The position numbers were made by a program, and so were the translations under genes. Positions 7,817 to 17,543 of a stretch of DNA of 49,240 nucleotides are shown piece after piece. Each line of letters starts with the position of its first letter. Within the stretch, counting starts at the first letter, position 1. The stretch is from Bacillota bacterium (GTDB taxonomy: Bacteria; Bacillota; Sulfobacillia; Sulfobacillales; Sulfobacillaceae): NCBI GenBank assembly GCA_021821465.1, contig JAKACM010000026.1:1-49240 (forward strand). The letters run 5' to 3'. The notes under the pieces were generated by a model. That model worked only from the letters and a program-made list of their open reading frames with translations. It did not search any database and had not been told where the DNA came from.

Positions 7817-9265
7817 TTAGGATTGAGCATCAAAGACAGGAAGCGTCATGATAATAACGGCTCCCCCCTCGGGGTCATTTTTGGCCTCCACATGCCCTTG
7901 ATGTTGTTCCATTACCTCATGAACGATCGATAGACCAAGTCCGCTGGACCCCCGTCTTGCCTTGTCGCCGGTCACAAAACGCTCAAATACATGGGCCAGC
8001 ATCTCGGAAGGAATCCCCGGTCCTTGGTCCTTCACCGATACAGCAATACTCCTTCCATCTTCACTCATTACCGAGTTGAGGGTAATGGGAGTACCTGGTT
8101 TCCCCCATTTCGCCGCGTTATCAATCACATTGATTAGGGCTTCAACCAAATAGTCCTCCACGGCCAAAATTACCGCATCGTCCCGATGATTCCAAAGCAA
8201 GGTGTGGTTGGTCTCCCTTGCCAATGGCATGACTCGCTCCAAGGTCGTTTCTATCCAAGTTAAGACATGCACCGGATTTTTGTTCCCGGTTCCGCTTTGA
8301 ATTCGGGTCGCCGCTAATAAACGGTCAACCAGCCGTTTCAATCGCAAGGTTTCTTCCCAGGCTACATCGACCGCTCTGTCCAGGCCGGGACCTTCCACCA
8401 TGTTATCGCGTATCGCTTCCAAAAATCCTCGAATAGAGGTCAAAGGGGTGCGGAGATCATGAGCCACATGGGCCAAGAGCGTGTCACGCACTTCTGCCTC
8501 TTTGCGCAACTGCATCATTTGCAGATGGATTCGGTCGCTCATTCTATTGAATTCCTGGGCTAACTCCCGGACTTCTTCCGGTCCTTCTGCCTTTGCATGC
8601 ATTTGTTCCTGATCGTCTATCTCCATTCTTGACACGCTTTGACGCAAAGAAACTAAGGGTCGCGTTAGACGTTTGGAGAAGCCATAGGCCAAGAACCCTG
8701 CCATCACAATAGCGACGATTTCACCCAACAACAAAAGGCCGGTCAAAGAGGACGCCGTTTTGTTCGAGGTACTCAGCGGAACTTCGAGGAATACCCCTCC
8801 CCTCACTTGCCCGTTAACAATCACAGGAATTCCCACCGTGGCCTCTGCAGGTCTACCTGAACCTTCCAGAATGCCTTGGAACTCCTGGCCTTGAACCAGG
8901 ACCCGATCAAGAATACTACGGGACCAGGGAGCTGCCGGAAGCTGGCTGTTACCCGTTTCCATGATAATTTCCCCAATATTATCTACCACATAGACCCGAT
9001 CATTCAGTGATCCCTGAACCATATGAATTAAATATACGGCGTCAGGTTGTATCAATTTCCCCGAAAAATATCCTTTCATCACTCGGGCCAGGGTTTGGCC
9101 TTGCAATGCCAGGTTCTTGACCTGTGAGCCTACGAGATAATTGCGAAAGGTAATATTGGAAATACCCAAAGCAATCGCCAGCACCATGATTGTCACGGCC
9201 ACGTGGCTCATGATGAGTCGCGAAGAGAGACTTCTTTGCATCCGGGACCATAGACGCCGTAACAC
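7817..9265 (-). CDS. Membrane sensor histidine kinase
   Basis: This 482-residue kinase has two membrane segments (about 18-42 and 174-196) bracketing an extracytoplasmic sensor region of about 130 residues. A HAMP region follows (about 197-250), then a dimerisation/phosphoacceptor domain with H269 in HVAHDLRTPLTS, and a HATPase domain with the N box (NVIDNAAKWG), DQGPGIP and GLGLSIV motifs. It would phosphorylate the response regulator encoded just upstream. The GTG start at 9265 shares one base with that gene's TAG stop (TAGTG), which means translational coupling. The signal is unknown; the cell-wall-facing domain resembles double-Cache/PAS-like sensors only loosely. Confidence 0.95.
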   Translation of the reverse strand: MLRRLWSRMQRSLSSRLIMSHVAVTIMVLAIALGISNITFRNYLVGSQVKNLALQGQTLARVMKGYFSGKLIQPDAVYLIHMVQGSLNDRVYVVDNIGEIIMETGNSQLPAAPWSRSILDRVLVQGQEFQGILEGSGRPAEATVGIPVIVNGQVRGGVFLEVPLSTSNKTASSLTGLLLLGEIVAIVMAGFLAYGFSKRLTRPLVSLRQSVSRMEIDDQEQMHAKAEGPEEVRELAQEFNRMSDRIHLQMMQLRKEAEVRDTLLAHVAHDLRTPLTSIRGFLEAIRDNMVEGPGLDRAVDVAWEETLRLKRLVDRLLAATRIQSGTGNKNPVHVLTWIETTLERVMPLARETNHTLLWNHRDDAVILAVEDYLVEALINVIDNAAKWGKPGTPITLNSVMSEDGRSIAVSVKDQGPGIPSEMLAHVFERFVTGDKARRGSSGLGLSIVHEVMEQHQGHVEAKNDPEGGAVIIMTLPVFDAQS

Positions 9266-9987
9266 TATTGATCACGCCGCTGAGGTTTAAAACGATATCC
9301 CTGGCCCCAAATGGTTTCAATATATTGATAGGCGGACGGGGTCTTTAACAATTTCTGACGGAGACGGGTAATGTGCACGTCGACCGTTCGTCCGTCCCCC
9401 TCAAAGTCAAATCCCCAGACCCGGTCAAGCAACTGATCACGACTGAACACTTGTTGGGGATGATTGGCAAGAAACCATAACAAATCAAACTCTCGGGGAG
9501 TCAATGTCAGCTCTATTCCGCCTGCCGTAGCCAAATGCTGCGATGAGTCCACCATGAGATGCGGAAACCGAATCACGGCCATATCCTCAGGTGCAGCCGG
9601 GCTTTGAGCACGTCGTAAAACCGCTTTAACCCGTGCCACAAGCTCTTTGGGGCTGAATGGCTTGATCAGATAATCGTCGGCGCCTTGTTCGAGTCCGGCA
9701 ATGCGATCTTCTTCATCTCCCACAGCCGTGAGCATGACAACAGGTAGCCAAGTCTGGCGTGAACGGATCGTCTTTAAGACCTCAAAACCGTCAATTCCGG
9801 GGAGCATAATATCTAAAACTACCAAATCCACTTGCTTCTCTTCCAATTTTTTGAGCGCTGTGATTCCATCTGCAGCTTCACTAATCTCGAAATCCGCTGT
9901 TTGCAGATACATGCGGCACAATTCGCGAATATGGTCTTCGTCATCAACGAGAAGGATCAGGGATTTGGGGCTAGATCCCATATCCAC
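9265..9987 (-). CDS. OmpR/PhoB-family response regulator
   Basis: This 240-residue regulator has an N-terminal receiver domain (acidic pocket DDED near 15-18, phospho-acceptor D59 in VVLDIMLPG, switch threonine in MLTAVGDE, lysine in LIKPFSP). The C-terminal winged helix contains LTPREFDLLWFLA and GRTVDVHITRLRQKL. It is the partner of the adjacent histidine kinase. GTG 9987 lies directly after the rho stop codon, with AAGGAGG inside the end of rho; ATG 9981 is an alternative but is farther from that site. Co-transcription with rho is likely. Targets are not visible from the sequence. Confidence 0.95.
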   Translation of the reverse strand: MDMGSSPKSLILLVDDEDHIRELCRMYLQTADFEISEAADGITALKKLEEKQVDLVVLDIMLPGIDGFEVLKTIRSRQTWLPVVMLTAVGDEEDRIAGLEQGADDYLIKPFSPKELVARVKAVLRRAQSPAAPEDMAVIRFPHLMVDSSQHLATAGGIELTLTPREFDLLWFLANHPQQVFSRDQLLDRVWGFDFEGDGRTVDVHITRLRQKLLKTPSAYQYIETIWGQGYRFKPQRRDQ

Positions 9988-12339
9988 TTAATTTGCGCCT
10001 CCTTGAGTGGCCGCAAACATCCGGAAAAACTCCTGATTAGACTTCGTCCTCCGCAAATTCTGCAAAAGCAACTCGGTTGCTTCCGTGTCTTTAAGGTTGT
10101 GCGTAGCTTTACGCAATATCCAGACAACCTCCAGTTCCTCCGGGGACAGCAACAAGTCTTCTCTGCGAGTGCCCGAACGCTTGATGTCCACGGCAGGAAA
10201 CGTCCGCCGTTCCGCCAATTTTCGATCCAGATGCAGTTCCATGTTACCTGTTCCCTTAAATTCTTCATAAATGACATCATCCATCCGAGATCCGGTATCC
10301 ACTAGCGCGGTGGCCAAAATGGTCAGGCTTCCGCCTTCTTCCATTTTACGAGCCGCCCCAAAAAATCTTTTGGGTTTGTGCAAAGCCGCCGGATCCATTC
10401 CTCCCGATAACGTGCGTCCGGATGCGGGAATAGTCAAGTTGTATGCACGCGCCAGACGTGTAATGGAATCCAGAAAAATCACCACATCTTGTCCCATTTC
10501 AACTAACCGTTTTGCTCTCTCCAATACCATTTCGGCAACACGGATATGATCCTCCGGGGGTTCGTCGAAAGTGGAACTCGCCACCTCCGCCTTGACAGAA
10601 CGCAACATATCCGTAACTTCTTCGGGACGTTCGTCAATAAGCAGGACCATCAAGTGGGTATCAGGGTGATTGGTGGCAATCGCATTAGCCAGTTTTTTGA
10701 GAAGCACCGTTTTCCCGGCTTTGGGAGGGGCAACAATCAATCCTCTTTGTCCTTTGCCGATGGGGGCCACGATGTCCACCAAACGACTGGCCAAGTCATC
10801 ACGCTGAGTTTCCAAGTGAAAACGGCGTTGAGGAAAAATCGGGGTTAATCCGTCGAAATCCGGACGTTCCGAGGCTTTTTCCGGCGACAGTTGGTTGACG
10901 GCCTCCACACGCAATAAGGCAAAATAGCGTTCTCCGTCTTTTGGCGGGCGGGCTTGACCAGAGACTTTGTCCCCGGAGCGCAAATCAAATCGACGAATTT
11001 GCGACGCGGATACATAAACATCTTCTCGCGAGCGTTGGAAATCTGTCGGACGCAAAAACCCATAATCTCCGACCACATCCAACAGACCCTCGACGAACAT
11101 AAAACCATCCTTGTGGGTTCTAGCTCGCAGGATCTCCCAAATAAGTTCTCCCTTGCGATAAGTCCGATAGTTTTCCACATTTAAGGAACGGGCCAATTTG
11201 TAAAGATCCAACAAGGTCATCGCATCGAGCTGAGCCATCGATAGCTGATTTTCCCTAGTCGGTCTGGGCAAATCACGCCGAGAAGGTGCTACAGAGCCTG
11301 AATTATTGCGCACCCGATTGTCCCGTCCCGGTCCCGGAATGACTTTTGCCGCAGGGGAACCGTTTGAGGCATCCGTGGAAGGAACAGCAGGCTCCTCCGG
11401 GGATGGTGAGACTTTCTCATTCTCTACTGCGGATGGTTTTTCGGTGACGATTACCGGTGGTGCACTGAGAGCGGGCACCTCTGCCCGGGTCCCATGGTCG
11501 GAAAGGGGAGCACTCACAATGTTATTTTGTTCTCCCCCATCATTTCGAGTTTTCGGGGGAGGAACAAGTTCAGGTCCTCTTTTCTGATCATCCGATGGGC
11601 CTTGGGTCTTATCTGTGGGCTCTCGGGTCACGGAGGTTTTGTCCGAAACCGTTGTCGAGACGGCGGCAGACTCCTCCCCTGGATCCGGAGCCGTTGATTT
11701 TTTAGCATCCTTAGGTGTAGAACTCGCGACCCGACTTTTACTGGCCTCATCCGCTTCTATTTTCGATTCGTCTTGGGTCGCTTCTTTATCGGCTGTTTGC
11801 GGCTGTGACGACGCAACATCATCCAAGGTGCGGATCGATTGACTTTCGGTAGTGCTCTCCACAGAACTGGCTGAATCTTGATCGGCAACAGCCTTCTTCC
11901 GTGACGAACGTCTTTTTGGCTTGGGCTCTTCTTGTTTAGACACTGGATTCGGTTCTTGGAGCGGGGTGGGTTCTGCAGCGGGAGATTTCACTTTTGCGGA
12001 GCGCTTTGTCCGAGATGGTCCTCCCTTGACGGGTTTTCCTTCACTCTGAGCCACTTGCTCTTCGTTTTTCTCCACCGAATTGGGGGCGGCTAAAGACTCA
12101 GGCTCGGGTCCGGAACTTGGCGCCTCCTTTTTTTTCTTGCGGGGCGTACTCGTCGATTTTGGTTTCTTCGCAGTCTTGCCTCCTCCCTCTTCCGCGGTTA
12201 CTTGGGGTTGGGCGGAAGATGGAACCGTTGTTGTTGTCGTCTCTAAAGCCACCTCGTTCTTTTTGCTGCGTGGGCCTTTACCACGCCTCGACTTGCTCTG
12301 TTCCTTAGCCTTGCCTTCTTGAGTTTCTTCACCGACCAT
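9988..12339 (-). CDS. rho: Transcription termination factor Rho with long disordered N-terminus
   Basis: This hexameric RNA helicase ends transcription of untranslated RNAs. The last 420 or so residues are a complete Rho: N-terminal helical domain ([17 protein letters not shown]), cold-shock-like RNA-binding domain (GDYGFLRP), Walker [11 protein letters not shown], Walker B region [16 protein letters not shown], and the R-loop/arginine finger region [10 protein letters not shown]. The first 360 residues or so are low complexity, rich in Lys, Ser, Pro, Glu and Thr, with blocks such as PRKKKKE and [10 protein letters not shown]. Ordinary Firmicutes Rho is about 420 residues, so at 783 residues this is unusually long, more like actinobacterial Rho. 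The start at ATG 12339 has GAGGAGG about 13 bases upstream. It follows glpX by 36 bases, a classic neighbourhood. Confidence 0.96.
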   Translation of the reverse strand: MVGEETQEGKAKEQSKSRRGKGPRSKKNEVALETTTTTVPSSAQPQVTAEEGGGKTAKKPKSTSTPRKKKKEAPSSGPEPESLAAPNSVEKNEEQVAQSEGKPVKGGPSRTKRSAKVKSPAAEPTPLQEPNPVSKQEEPKPKRRSSRKKAVADQDSASSVESTTESQSIRTLDDVASSQPQTADKEATQDESKIEADEASKSRVASSTPKDAKKSTAPDPGEESAAVSTTVSDKTSVTREPTDKTQGPSDDQKRGPELVPPPKTRNDGGEQNNIVSAPLSDHGTRAEVPALSAPPVIVTEKPSAVENEKVSPSPEEPAVPSTDASNGSPAAKVIPGPGRDNRVRNNSGSVAPSRRDLPRPTRENQLSMAQLDAMTLLDLYKLARSLNVENYRTYRKGELIWEILRARTHKDGFMFVEGLLDVVGDYGFLRPTDFQRSREDVYVSASQIRRFDLRSGDKVSGQARPPKDGERYFALLRVEAVNQLSPEKASERPDFDGLTPIFPQRRFHLETQRDDLASRLVDIVAPIGKGQRGLIVAPPKAGKTVLLKKLANAIATNHPDTHLMVLLIDERPEEVTDMLRSVKAEVASSTFDEPPEDHIRVAEMVLERAKRLVEMGQDVVIFLDSITRLARAYNLTIPASGRTLSGGMDPAALHKPKRFFGAARKMEEGGSLTILATALVDTGSRMDDVIYEEFKGTGNMELHLDRKLAERRTFPAVDIKRSGTRREDLLLSPEELEVVWILRKATHNLKDTEATELLLQNLRRTKSNQEFFRMFAATQGGAN

Positions 12340-12375
12340 GAGTCAGTCTGTCCTCCTCGTTATTTAAAGAACGGC

Positions 12376-13332
12376 TCATTTTGCCGTCATTGGTCCCATT
12401 CGGTGCTGGGTAGTGATATAGCGTACAGCTCCGGTTTTAGAATGGATCACGACAGAATAAGTCGTGGCATATTCTTTTCCGTACTGTACACCTTTCAACA
12501 AATCCCCGTCAGTGATGCCGGTAGCAACATAGAACGCATCGTCGCCTTGCACTAAATCCTCTAATTCAAGAATATGACGGCTATCATTCATGCCCATTTG
12601 CCTAAGACGTTCGAGCTGCACATCATCTTCCGGAATGAGACGTCCTTGCATCGTCCCGCCTAAACCCTTTACAGCCACGGCGGTAATAACGCCTTCGGGA
12701 GCTCCTCCGCTGCCGACGAGCATATCGACTCCGGAATGGGGCAGACAAGCTTGGATCGCCGGAGAAACATCTCCGTCAGAGATTAATTTGACGCGGGCAC
12801 CAATCTCTTGGATTCCGCGAATCTTGTCTTCATGACGTTCACGATCAAGCAAAACCACGGTCAATTCGCTAACGTCACGCTGCGAGGCATTCGCTAAGGC
12901 CCTAAGATTTTCTTCAATAGAAGCATCCAAATGGATAACATGAGCTCCCGACGGCCCCGCCACAACTTTTTCCATATACATATCGGGAGCATGAAGAAGA
13001 TGTCCTCGAGGTGCAACGGCCATCACCGCTATCGCGCCTGGCATGCCTTTGGCCACTAAGTTGGTGCCTTCCAAGGGATCGACCGCAATATCTACCGCAT
13101 CCCCTTCTCCTGTACCAACCTCTTCACCAATATAGAGCATAGGGGCTTCATCCATCTCCCCTTCACCGATGACTACTTTACCTCGTATGTTGAGACCCTT
13201 CAAAACCGATCGCATGGCATCAACCGCCAACTGATCCGCCCCATTCTTGTCGCCACGCCCAATCAAACGGCCCGAGGCGAGGGCTGCAGCTTCAGTCACT
13301 CGCACAAATTCTAGCGCCAATTCGCGCTCCAT
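12376..13332 (-). CDS. glpX: Class II fructose-1,6-bisphosphatase GlpX
   Basis: This 318-residue enzyme hydrolyses fructose 1,6-bisphosphate to fructose 6-phosphate in gluconeogenesis and, in autotrophs, the Calvin cycle. The metal and phosphate site residues are seen in VIGEGEMDEAPML and VDPLEGTNLVAKG, with further family blocks SGGAPEGVITA and MQGRLIP. Length is normal for GlpX. The start ATG 13332 has GGAGG 6 bases upstream. It is the first visible gene of a minus-strand run leading into rho and the two-component genes, and its upstream side is a long non-coding region that probably carries the promoter. Confidence 0.96.
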   Translation of the reverse strand: MERELALEFVRVTEAAALASGRLIGRGDKNGADQLAVDAMRSVLKGLNIRGKVVIGEGEMDEAPMLYIGEEVGTGEGDAVDIAVDPLEGTNLVAKGMPGAIAVMAVAPRGHLLHAPDMYMEKVVAGPSGAHVIHLDASIEENLRALANASQRDVSELTVVLLDRERHEDKIRGIQEIGARVKLISDGDVSPAIQACLPHSGVDMLVGSGGAPEGVITAVAVKGLGGTMQGRLIPEDDVQLERLRQMGMNDSRHILELEDLVQGDDAFYVATGITDGDLLKGVQYGKEYATTYSVVIHSKTGAVRYITTQHRMGPMTAK

Positions 13333-14103
13333 TGTATGCCTCCATTATCATAGATTTCAAACAGCCACTTGGGAACATATTGAAGAAACACATATATATC
13401 TCGCGAAGAGAGTGACATCTAATTTGGCGGTCCGGAACTTGGTAGGGTACTCGCTACCGGAAAAGGAATTCCTGAAGTCATCACATCTATTGTAACCAAA
13501 ATTTCAGAAATTAGCCACCACAATTTTTAAATGCGTGGGTATCCTACCATAAGCAGCACCAGTTGGCAAGATAGCATGCATAGTACGATATTTTCGCGGC
13601 GACATGCCAAATCATTGCCAATAATCGCCATGTGAATAGGTTTCATAATCAATAAAGAGCATTCGGAACCTATTCCCGGACGCGGAAGTCCAGGGACTTC
13701 ACAATAACTTGGACAAAAAGGATATATTCCATCAACTCATCACTGTGCCAGTCGCGGAGTGTTCAGTCAATAACTACCATGTTTGATGTTTGGAGTCATT
13801 TGAGTGTCATGCACACTAAAATTTACCATTTAGTTCCCGCCGAAAAATGTGCGGACCTTACCCTTTAGATCAGCCAAGGTCCGTTTTTCGAGAAGGCCGA
13901 CAAACCTTCACTGTCGTCAATAATCCAAACGTTCGTAACATTTCTCCTTGCGAAGAACGTGATTCTTTATGGTTGTCGGAAAATCCTCCTAAAAATTATG
14001 AGAATCCAGATATTGTAACGGTTTCGTAACAAGTGATGGGTACACTAACCTCGAAAAGAAATACTGACGATTCTTTATAACAATCATAAAAGGAGGAATT
14101 TCC
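13333..14103. other. Long non-coding region between divergent glpX and htrA
   Basis: This 770-base AT-rich stretch separates two divergent genes and must carry promoters for both. Visible structures are a 9-base inverted repeat (GAATAGGTT at 13634-13642 with AACCTATTC at 13667-13675) and a near-palindrome GAAGTCC-AG-GGACTTC at 13685-13700. The motif CGTAAC occurs at about 13936 and 14024, upstream of htrA. Possible coding frames here look like chance. No RNA gene is recognised. Confidence 0.5.
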
Positions 14104-15321
14104 ATGCGCCCTATCACGCGTACCATAAGCGCAGCTGTAATCGGCTTTGCGGTTGGTGCTGGGGCCGTGAGTGGTGGACTATTTGCTTACAATCAATTGA
14201 ATCCCCAGGCAAATGCCACCCTATCCCTATCCTCACCTCACGCGAAAACACCTTATGCGTCGGTGGCCACCTATACACCTTCTACGCTGCCTCTGGGACC
14301 CGACACCATTGCCAATGTGGTCAAACAAGATGGCCCTGCGGTTGTTAAGATCGTGGCAACGGTTCCACAGTCCACGTCTTTGTCATCCTCTCCCTACTTC
14401 AATCAATTTTTTGGGTCGTTGTTTGGCAATGGGGGGTCTTTACCTTCGCAGTCGTCTGTGCAAACAGATATTGGCTCGGGATTTTTTATTAACAATCGCG
14501 GCTACTTGTTGACCAATGACCATGTCATCCATGGCGCAACCAAAATCGCAGTATATGTCCCCGGATATTCCAAAGCCTTCACGGCCACCCGAGTTGGCAC
14601 GGATTACGCAACAGACTTAGCCGTTCTCAAAATATCAGCCCCTAAAGCGGTACCCTATCTCGTATTAGGCAACTCAACCCAGACGCCCGTCGGTGCATGG
14701 GCTGTGGCAATCGGCAATCCCTACGACCTCAGCCACACTGTCACTGAAGGCGTGATTAGCGCTAAAAGCCGGCCGTTAACTATCGGAAGCAGGCAATACC
14801 GCAATTTATTGCAAACTTCCGCCGCTATCAACCCCGGAAACAGTGGAGGACCGCTTTTGAATCTGGCCGGACAGGTTATCGGTATCAATACGGCTGTTTC
14901 CACTCAGGGACAAGGCATCGGGTTTGCTATCCCCACATCGACAGTCGAGCAAATTTTGCCCCAGCTTATGAAATACGGACACGTGATTCGACCTTGGTTA
15001 GGAGTCTTCATCGCCACCGATACAAAAAGTATGGCTCAGCAATACAGTCTGCCCACGAGTCAGGGTGTGGTTATTGTCAGCGTGGAACCTAACAGCCCGG
15101 CCGGAAATGCCGGATTAACTTCGGGAGAAGTCATTACACAAGTGAATGGCCAGACCGTAACTAGTGACACCCAGCTCAAAAATCTCATTGACAAAATGAA
15201 AGTCGGGCAACAGACATCCATAACCGTTAACGACCAAGGGAAAACGTTAACCAAAACCGTGACCATCGGTCAGGAACCGAACGGCCCCATAACTCCCCCT
15301 TCCTCGGCTCCCAGTTTCTAA
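14104..15321 (+). CDS. HtrA/DegP-family membrane-anchored serine protease
   Basis: This 405-residue protease would degrade or refold damaged proteins outside the cytoplasmic membrane. An N-terminal hydrophobic anchor (about 8-29) is followed by a low-complexity linker and a trypsin-like domain with H140 (TNDHVI), D171 (YATDLAVL) and S247 (NPGNSGGPL). One C-terminal PDZ domain (about 295-385) includes GVVIVSVEPNSPAGNAGL and the substrate-binding stretch. The GTP-like sequence of catalytic blocks is intact. AAAGGAGG lies 8 bases before ATG 14104. It is transcribed alone and ends in a strong hairpin. The kinase/regulator pair in this window could in principle control it, but no shared operator is seen. 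Confidence 0.95.
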   Translation: MRPITRTISAAVIGFAVGAGAVSGGLFAYNQLNPQANATLSLSSPHAKTPYASVATYTPSTLPLGPDTIANVVKQDGPAVVKIVATVPQSTSLSSSPYFNQFFGSLFGNGGSLPSQSSVQTDIGSGFFINNRGYLLTNDHVIHGATKIAVYVPGYSKAFTATRVGTDYATDLAVLKISAPKAVPYLVLGNSTQTPVGAWAVAIGNPYDLSHTVTEGVISAKSRPLTIGSRQYRNLLQTSAAINPGNSGGPLLNLAGQVIGINTAVSTQGQGIGFAIPTSTVEQILPQLMKYGHVIRPWLGVFIATDTKSMAQQYSLPTSQGVVIVSVEPNSPAGNAGLTSGEVITQVNGQTVTSDTQLKNLIDKMKVGQQTSITVNDQGKTLTKTVTIGQEPNGPITPPSSAPSF

Positions 15322-15323
15322 AA

Positions 15324-15370
15324 AAATGCGGCACATACGAGAATTAATTTTCCCTCCGTGTGCCGCATTT
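15324..15370 (+). terminator. Terminator after htrA
   Basis: A 12-base perfect inverted repeat (AAATGCGGCACA / TGTGCCGCATTT) directly follows the protease stop. A second copy of the right arm core, TGTGCCGCA, occurs at 15379-15387, giving an alternative pairing. There is a short T stretch only. Confidence 0.75.
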
Positions 15371-15464
15371 ATCCAGATGTGCCGCAAAACTTAACTGGGT
15401 GGGATTTGAGATATTTATCCCCAGAATCGTACTATCATGGAGAAAACGGAGAGAACGTCATCTG

Positions 15465-15914
15465 TTACAACATCCGCTCCATTTCCAGCCGCGTCGTATG
15501 ATACCCTTGCCGTTCATATAAGTGCACAGCATCAGCATTGTCAGCAGTAACATAAAGTCTTGCAATGGTAATTCCCTGTTTACGAATAAAATCATGAGCC
15601 GCTTCCATTAGTAGTTCTCCGTAGCCCTGCCTGCGATATTCCTCCCGCAAATAGACCTGGTCAATAGATCCGTATGTTCCCTGTAAATCCATTCTTAGTG
15701 CAACCCAGACGAATCCGGCGAATTGTGTGTCGTCAACCAACACGAAAATTCCATTTTCGAATGGTCTGCGGGTAGCGGCTCGCAGGCGTTGGGACTGATC
15801 GGCCAAAAACGCCGGTGTGCAGACAAATCGAGGAAAATTGATTTTATATAAGTCACATTGTGCATTCAATATCGCTCGATAATCTTGCTGTGGACGATAT
15901 GGTCGAATTTGCAT
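15465..15914 (-). CDS. GNAT-family N-acetyltransferase
   Basis: This 149-residue GCN5-related acetyltransferase would move an acetyl group from acetyl-CoA to an unknown amine. The acetyl-CoA loop is seen as EEYRRQGYGELLMEAA (Q/RxxGxG/A type), preceded by the strand IDQVYL and followed by ARLYVTADNADAVHLYERQGY, a typical C-terminal block. The start was set at ATG 15914, because AGGCGAAGG precedes it and the family N-terminus (MQIRPYRPQD-like) begins there; the open frame extends 29 codons further upstream without homology. It stands alone between convergent and divergent neighbours. Confidence 0.9.
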   Translation of the reverse strand: MQIRPYRPQQDYRAILNAQCDLYKINFPRFVCTPAFLADQSQRLRAATRRPFENGIFVLVDDTQFAGFVWVALRMDLQGTYGSIDQVYLREEYRRQGYGELLMEAAHDFIRKQGITIARLYVTADNADAVHLYERQGYHTTRLEMERML

Positions 15915-16065
15915 ACCTTCGCCTCTCTTCGGATTCGATCTCATTTTATGCAACACTCTGGGTATTGAGCAACAGTCCATTTCCGCCTTCAAAAATACCA
16001 TACCATGCCATCAAACACGATCTGATATGATCATGCTAACTCGACAAATTGGAGGATTGTAATCC

Positions 16066-17496
16066 GTGACGCCTGGTTCATCCAAATTTCGGCAAGTCTT
16101 GCGCCTCAGTGACTTAACCTCTCTCTCCATTTCCAGCGTAGGGCCGCTTTTCAGTATTGCTGCCGCGGGTGGCATGATGATTCACCTTGCCGGTTCCAAG
16201 GTGATGATAGCCGTCATCATCATTGCCGTTCCCCTGCTTTCCAGTGCCTTTATTTTTCGATTGCTTAATCAACACTTTCCCAATGCCGGAGCATCCTACC
16301 ATTGGGGACGGCAAGTGATGGGTTTTACTTACGGGCGATTTCAGGCCATTGTGGTGATTACAGCATATTTTTCGTCATTGCCTCCAATCGTGATGCCTCA
16401 AGCCCAGTACAGCTGGATTCTTTTTTTTCCTCACCGCCATGCCCCCGCTTTGGACCTGTTTCTGATTAGCGCGTTTTGGATCTTAGTGGCGACGAGTTTA
16501 CTGCTTATGGGTTCAAGACCCACGGCGCGCTTTACCCAGGTGTTTTTGGCGGTGGAATTTGTATCTTTAGCCATGTTGGCGACAGTAGCCATCATTCGCC
16601 TGCCTGTGTTACATACCATATCCCCCCAGGTATCATCTCCTGCCTCCAGGACAACCTGGATTAACATTTTGATTGCTGCAGTGATAGCCTCCACCATCAT
16701 GGATGGATGGGAAATTGACAGTTACGCCGCCGAAGAAGCGAAATCGCCCAAAAAAGATCCCGGCCTTTCAGGCATTTTCGGGGCTTTATTCGCGTTGGGC
16801 ATTTATGCCGTGTTATTTCCCCTGATCCTAAAGGAAACGCCATGGAGCCAAATCGGGCGTAACCCGGATCCGCTTAGCACCTGGGCATTTCGAATATTTC
16901 CCCATGCTCACTGGCTGATTTTGCTGCCGATTTTGGCGTCCACCGCCGGATCTCTATGGCTTACTACCTATATTTTGAGCCGGGTCTTATTTGCCTTAGG
17001 CCGTGATCAATTATTGCCGCGCTTTTTCATGCGTTTGAACGGCCAAAAGGCTCCTTATTGGTCCATCATTTGGCCTCTGGCACTCGCCTTGGGTATTGTG
17101 TCGCTGGAATTGTGGGTGCCTTCCTTAGACCGGTTATTCCAAGTCGTCTTATCCTCCGCGGGATTTTTTCTCACCTTCGAATTCTTTTTGGACAGTCTCA
17201 GCGCCTCATGGTTTCTTACAAAACTCCACCGCCGTCAGTGGCCCCACGCCAATGATCATGGCCACGGACTGCTTCGCCTCCTTTCTTATTTCACGTCCTT
17301 TCTGTTGTTCTGTCTTCTGGTCCTGTTTTTGATTATGGCTCCTAAAGTCATGGGATCCGAAATTGACTGGATAACCCTTGGCATTATCGTGATAGCCCTG
17401 ATATTTTCGTTTCGCGGAAAGAAGACACCGTTCCATGTTTTCGACACAACCGAACAAAACGAATTGGATTCTTCCGGTTCCCGGGCCGGTTCATAA
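16066..17496 (+). CDS. APC-superfamily amino acid/amine permease
   Basis: This 476-residue membrane protein has about 12 hydrophobic segments and belongs to the amino acid-polyamine-organocation superfamily. The first helix region LTSLSISSVGPLFSIAAAGG fits the substrate-binding unwound helix, and PNAGASYHWGRQVMG is the conserved loop after helix 2. A DGWEIDSYAAEEAKSPKKD block matches the GxExxxxxxEE motif of the family near helix 6. The start is GTG 16066 with GGAGG 10 bases before. It is monocistronic, with a terminator right after its stop. The substrate cannot be told; an amino acid or amine is expected from the family. Confidence 0.9.
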   Translation: MTPGSSKFRQVLRLSDLTSLSISSVGPLFSIAAAGGMMIHLAGSKVMIAVIIIAVPLLSSAFIFRLLNQHFPNAGASYHWGRQVMGFTYGRFQAIVVITAYFSSLPPIVMPQAQYSWILFFPHRHAPALDLFLISAFWILVATSLLLMGSRPTARFTQVFLAVEFVSLAMLATVAIIRLPVLHTISPQVSSPASRTTWINILIAAVIASTIMDGWEIDSYAAEEAKSPKKDPGLSGIFGALFALGIYAVLFPLILKETPWSQIGRNPDPLSTWAFRIFPHAHWLILLPILASTAGSLWLTTYILSRVLFALGRDQLLPRFFMRLNGQKAPYWSIIWPLALALGIVSLELWVPSLDRLFQVVLSSAGFFLTFEFFLDSLSASWFLTKLHRRQWPHANDHGHGLLRLLSYFTSFLLFCLLVLFLIMAPKVMGSEIDWITLGIIVIALIFSFRGKKTPFHVFDTTEQNELDSSGSRAGS

Positions 17497-17497
17497 A

Positions 17498-17529
17498 AAA
17501 CCGGTCCGGAACAAGATCCGGACCGGTTT
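17498..17529. terminator. Bidirectional terminator between APC and NCS1 permease genes
   Basis: A 13-base perfect inverted repeat (AAACCGGTCCGGA / TCCGGACCGGTTT) with loop ACAAGA sits between two convergent genes. It has an A run on the left and a short T run on the right, so it suits both directions. Confidence 0.9.
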
Positions 17530-17543
17530 ACACCATTTAGCCC

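Noticed and set aside
11306..12322. Several plus-strand frames opposite the rho N-terminal region
   Set aside because: They reflect the low-complexity coding of the Rho extension; none shows a family or ribosome site.
13847..14029. 60-codon frame upstream of htrA
   Set aside because: No ribosome site, no family and it lies in AT-rich promoter DNA.
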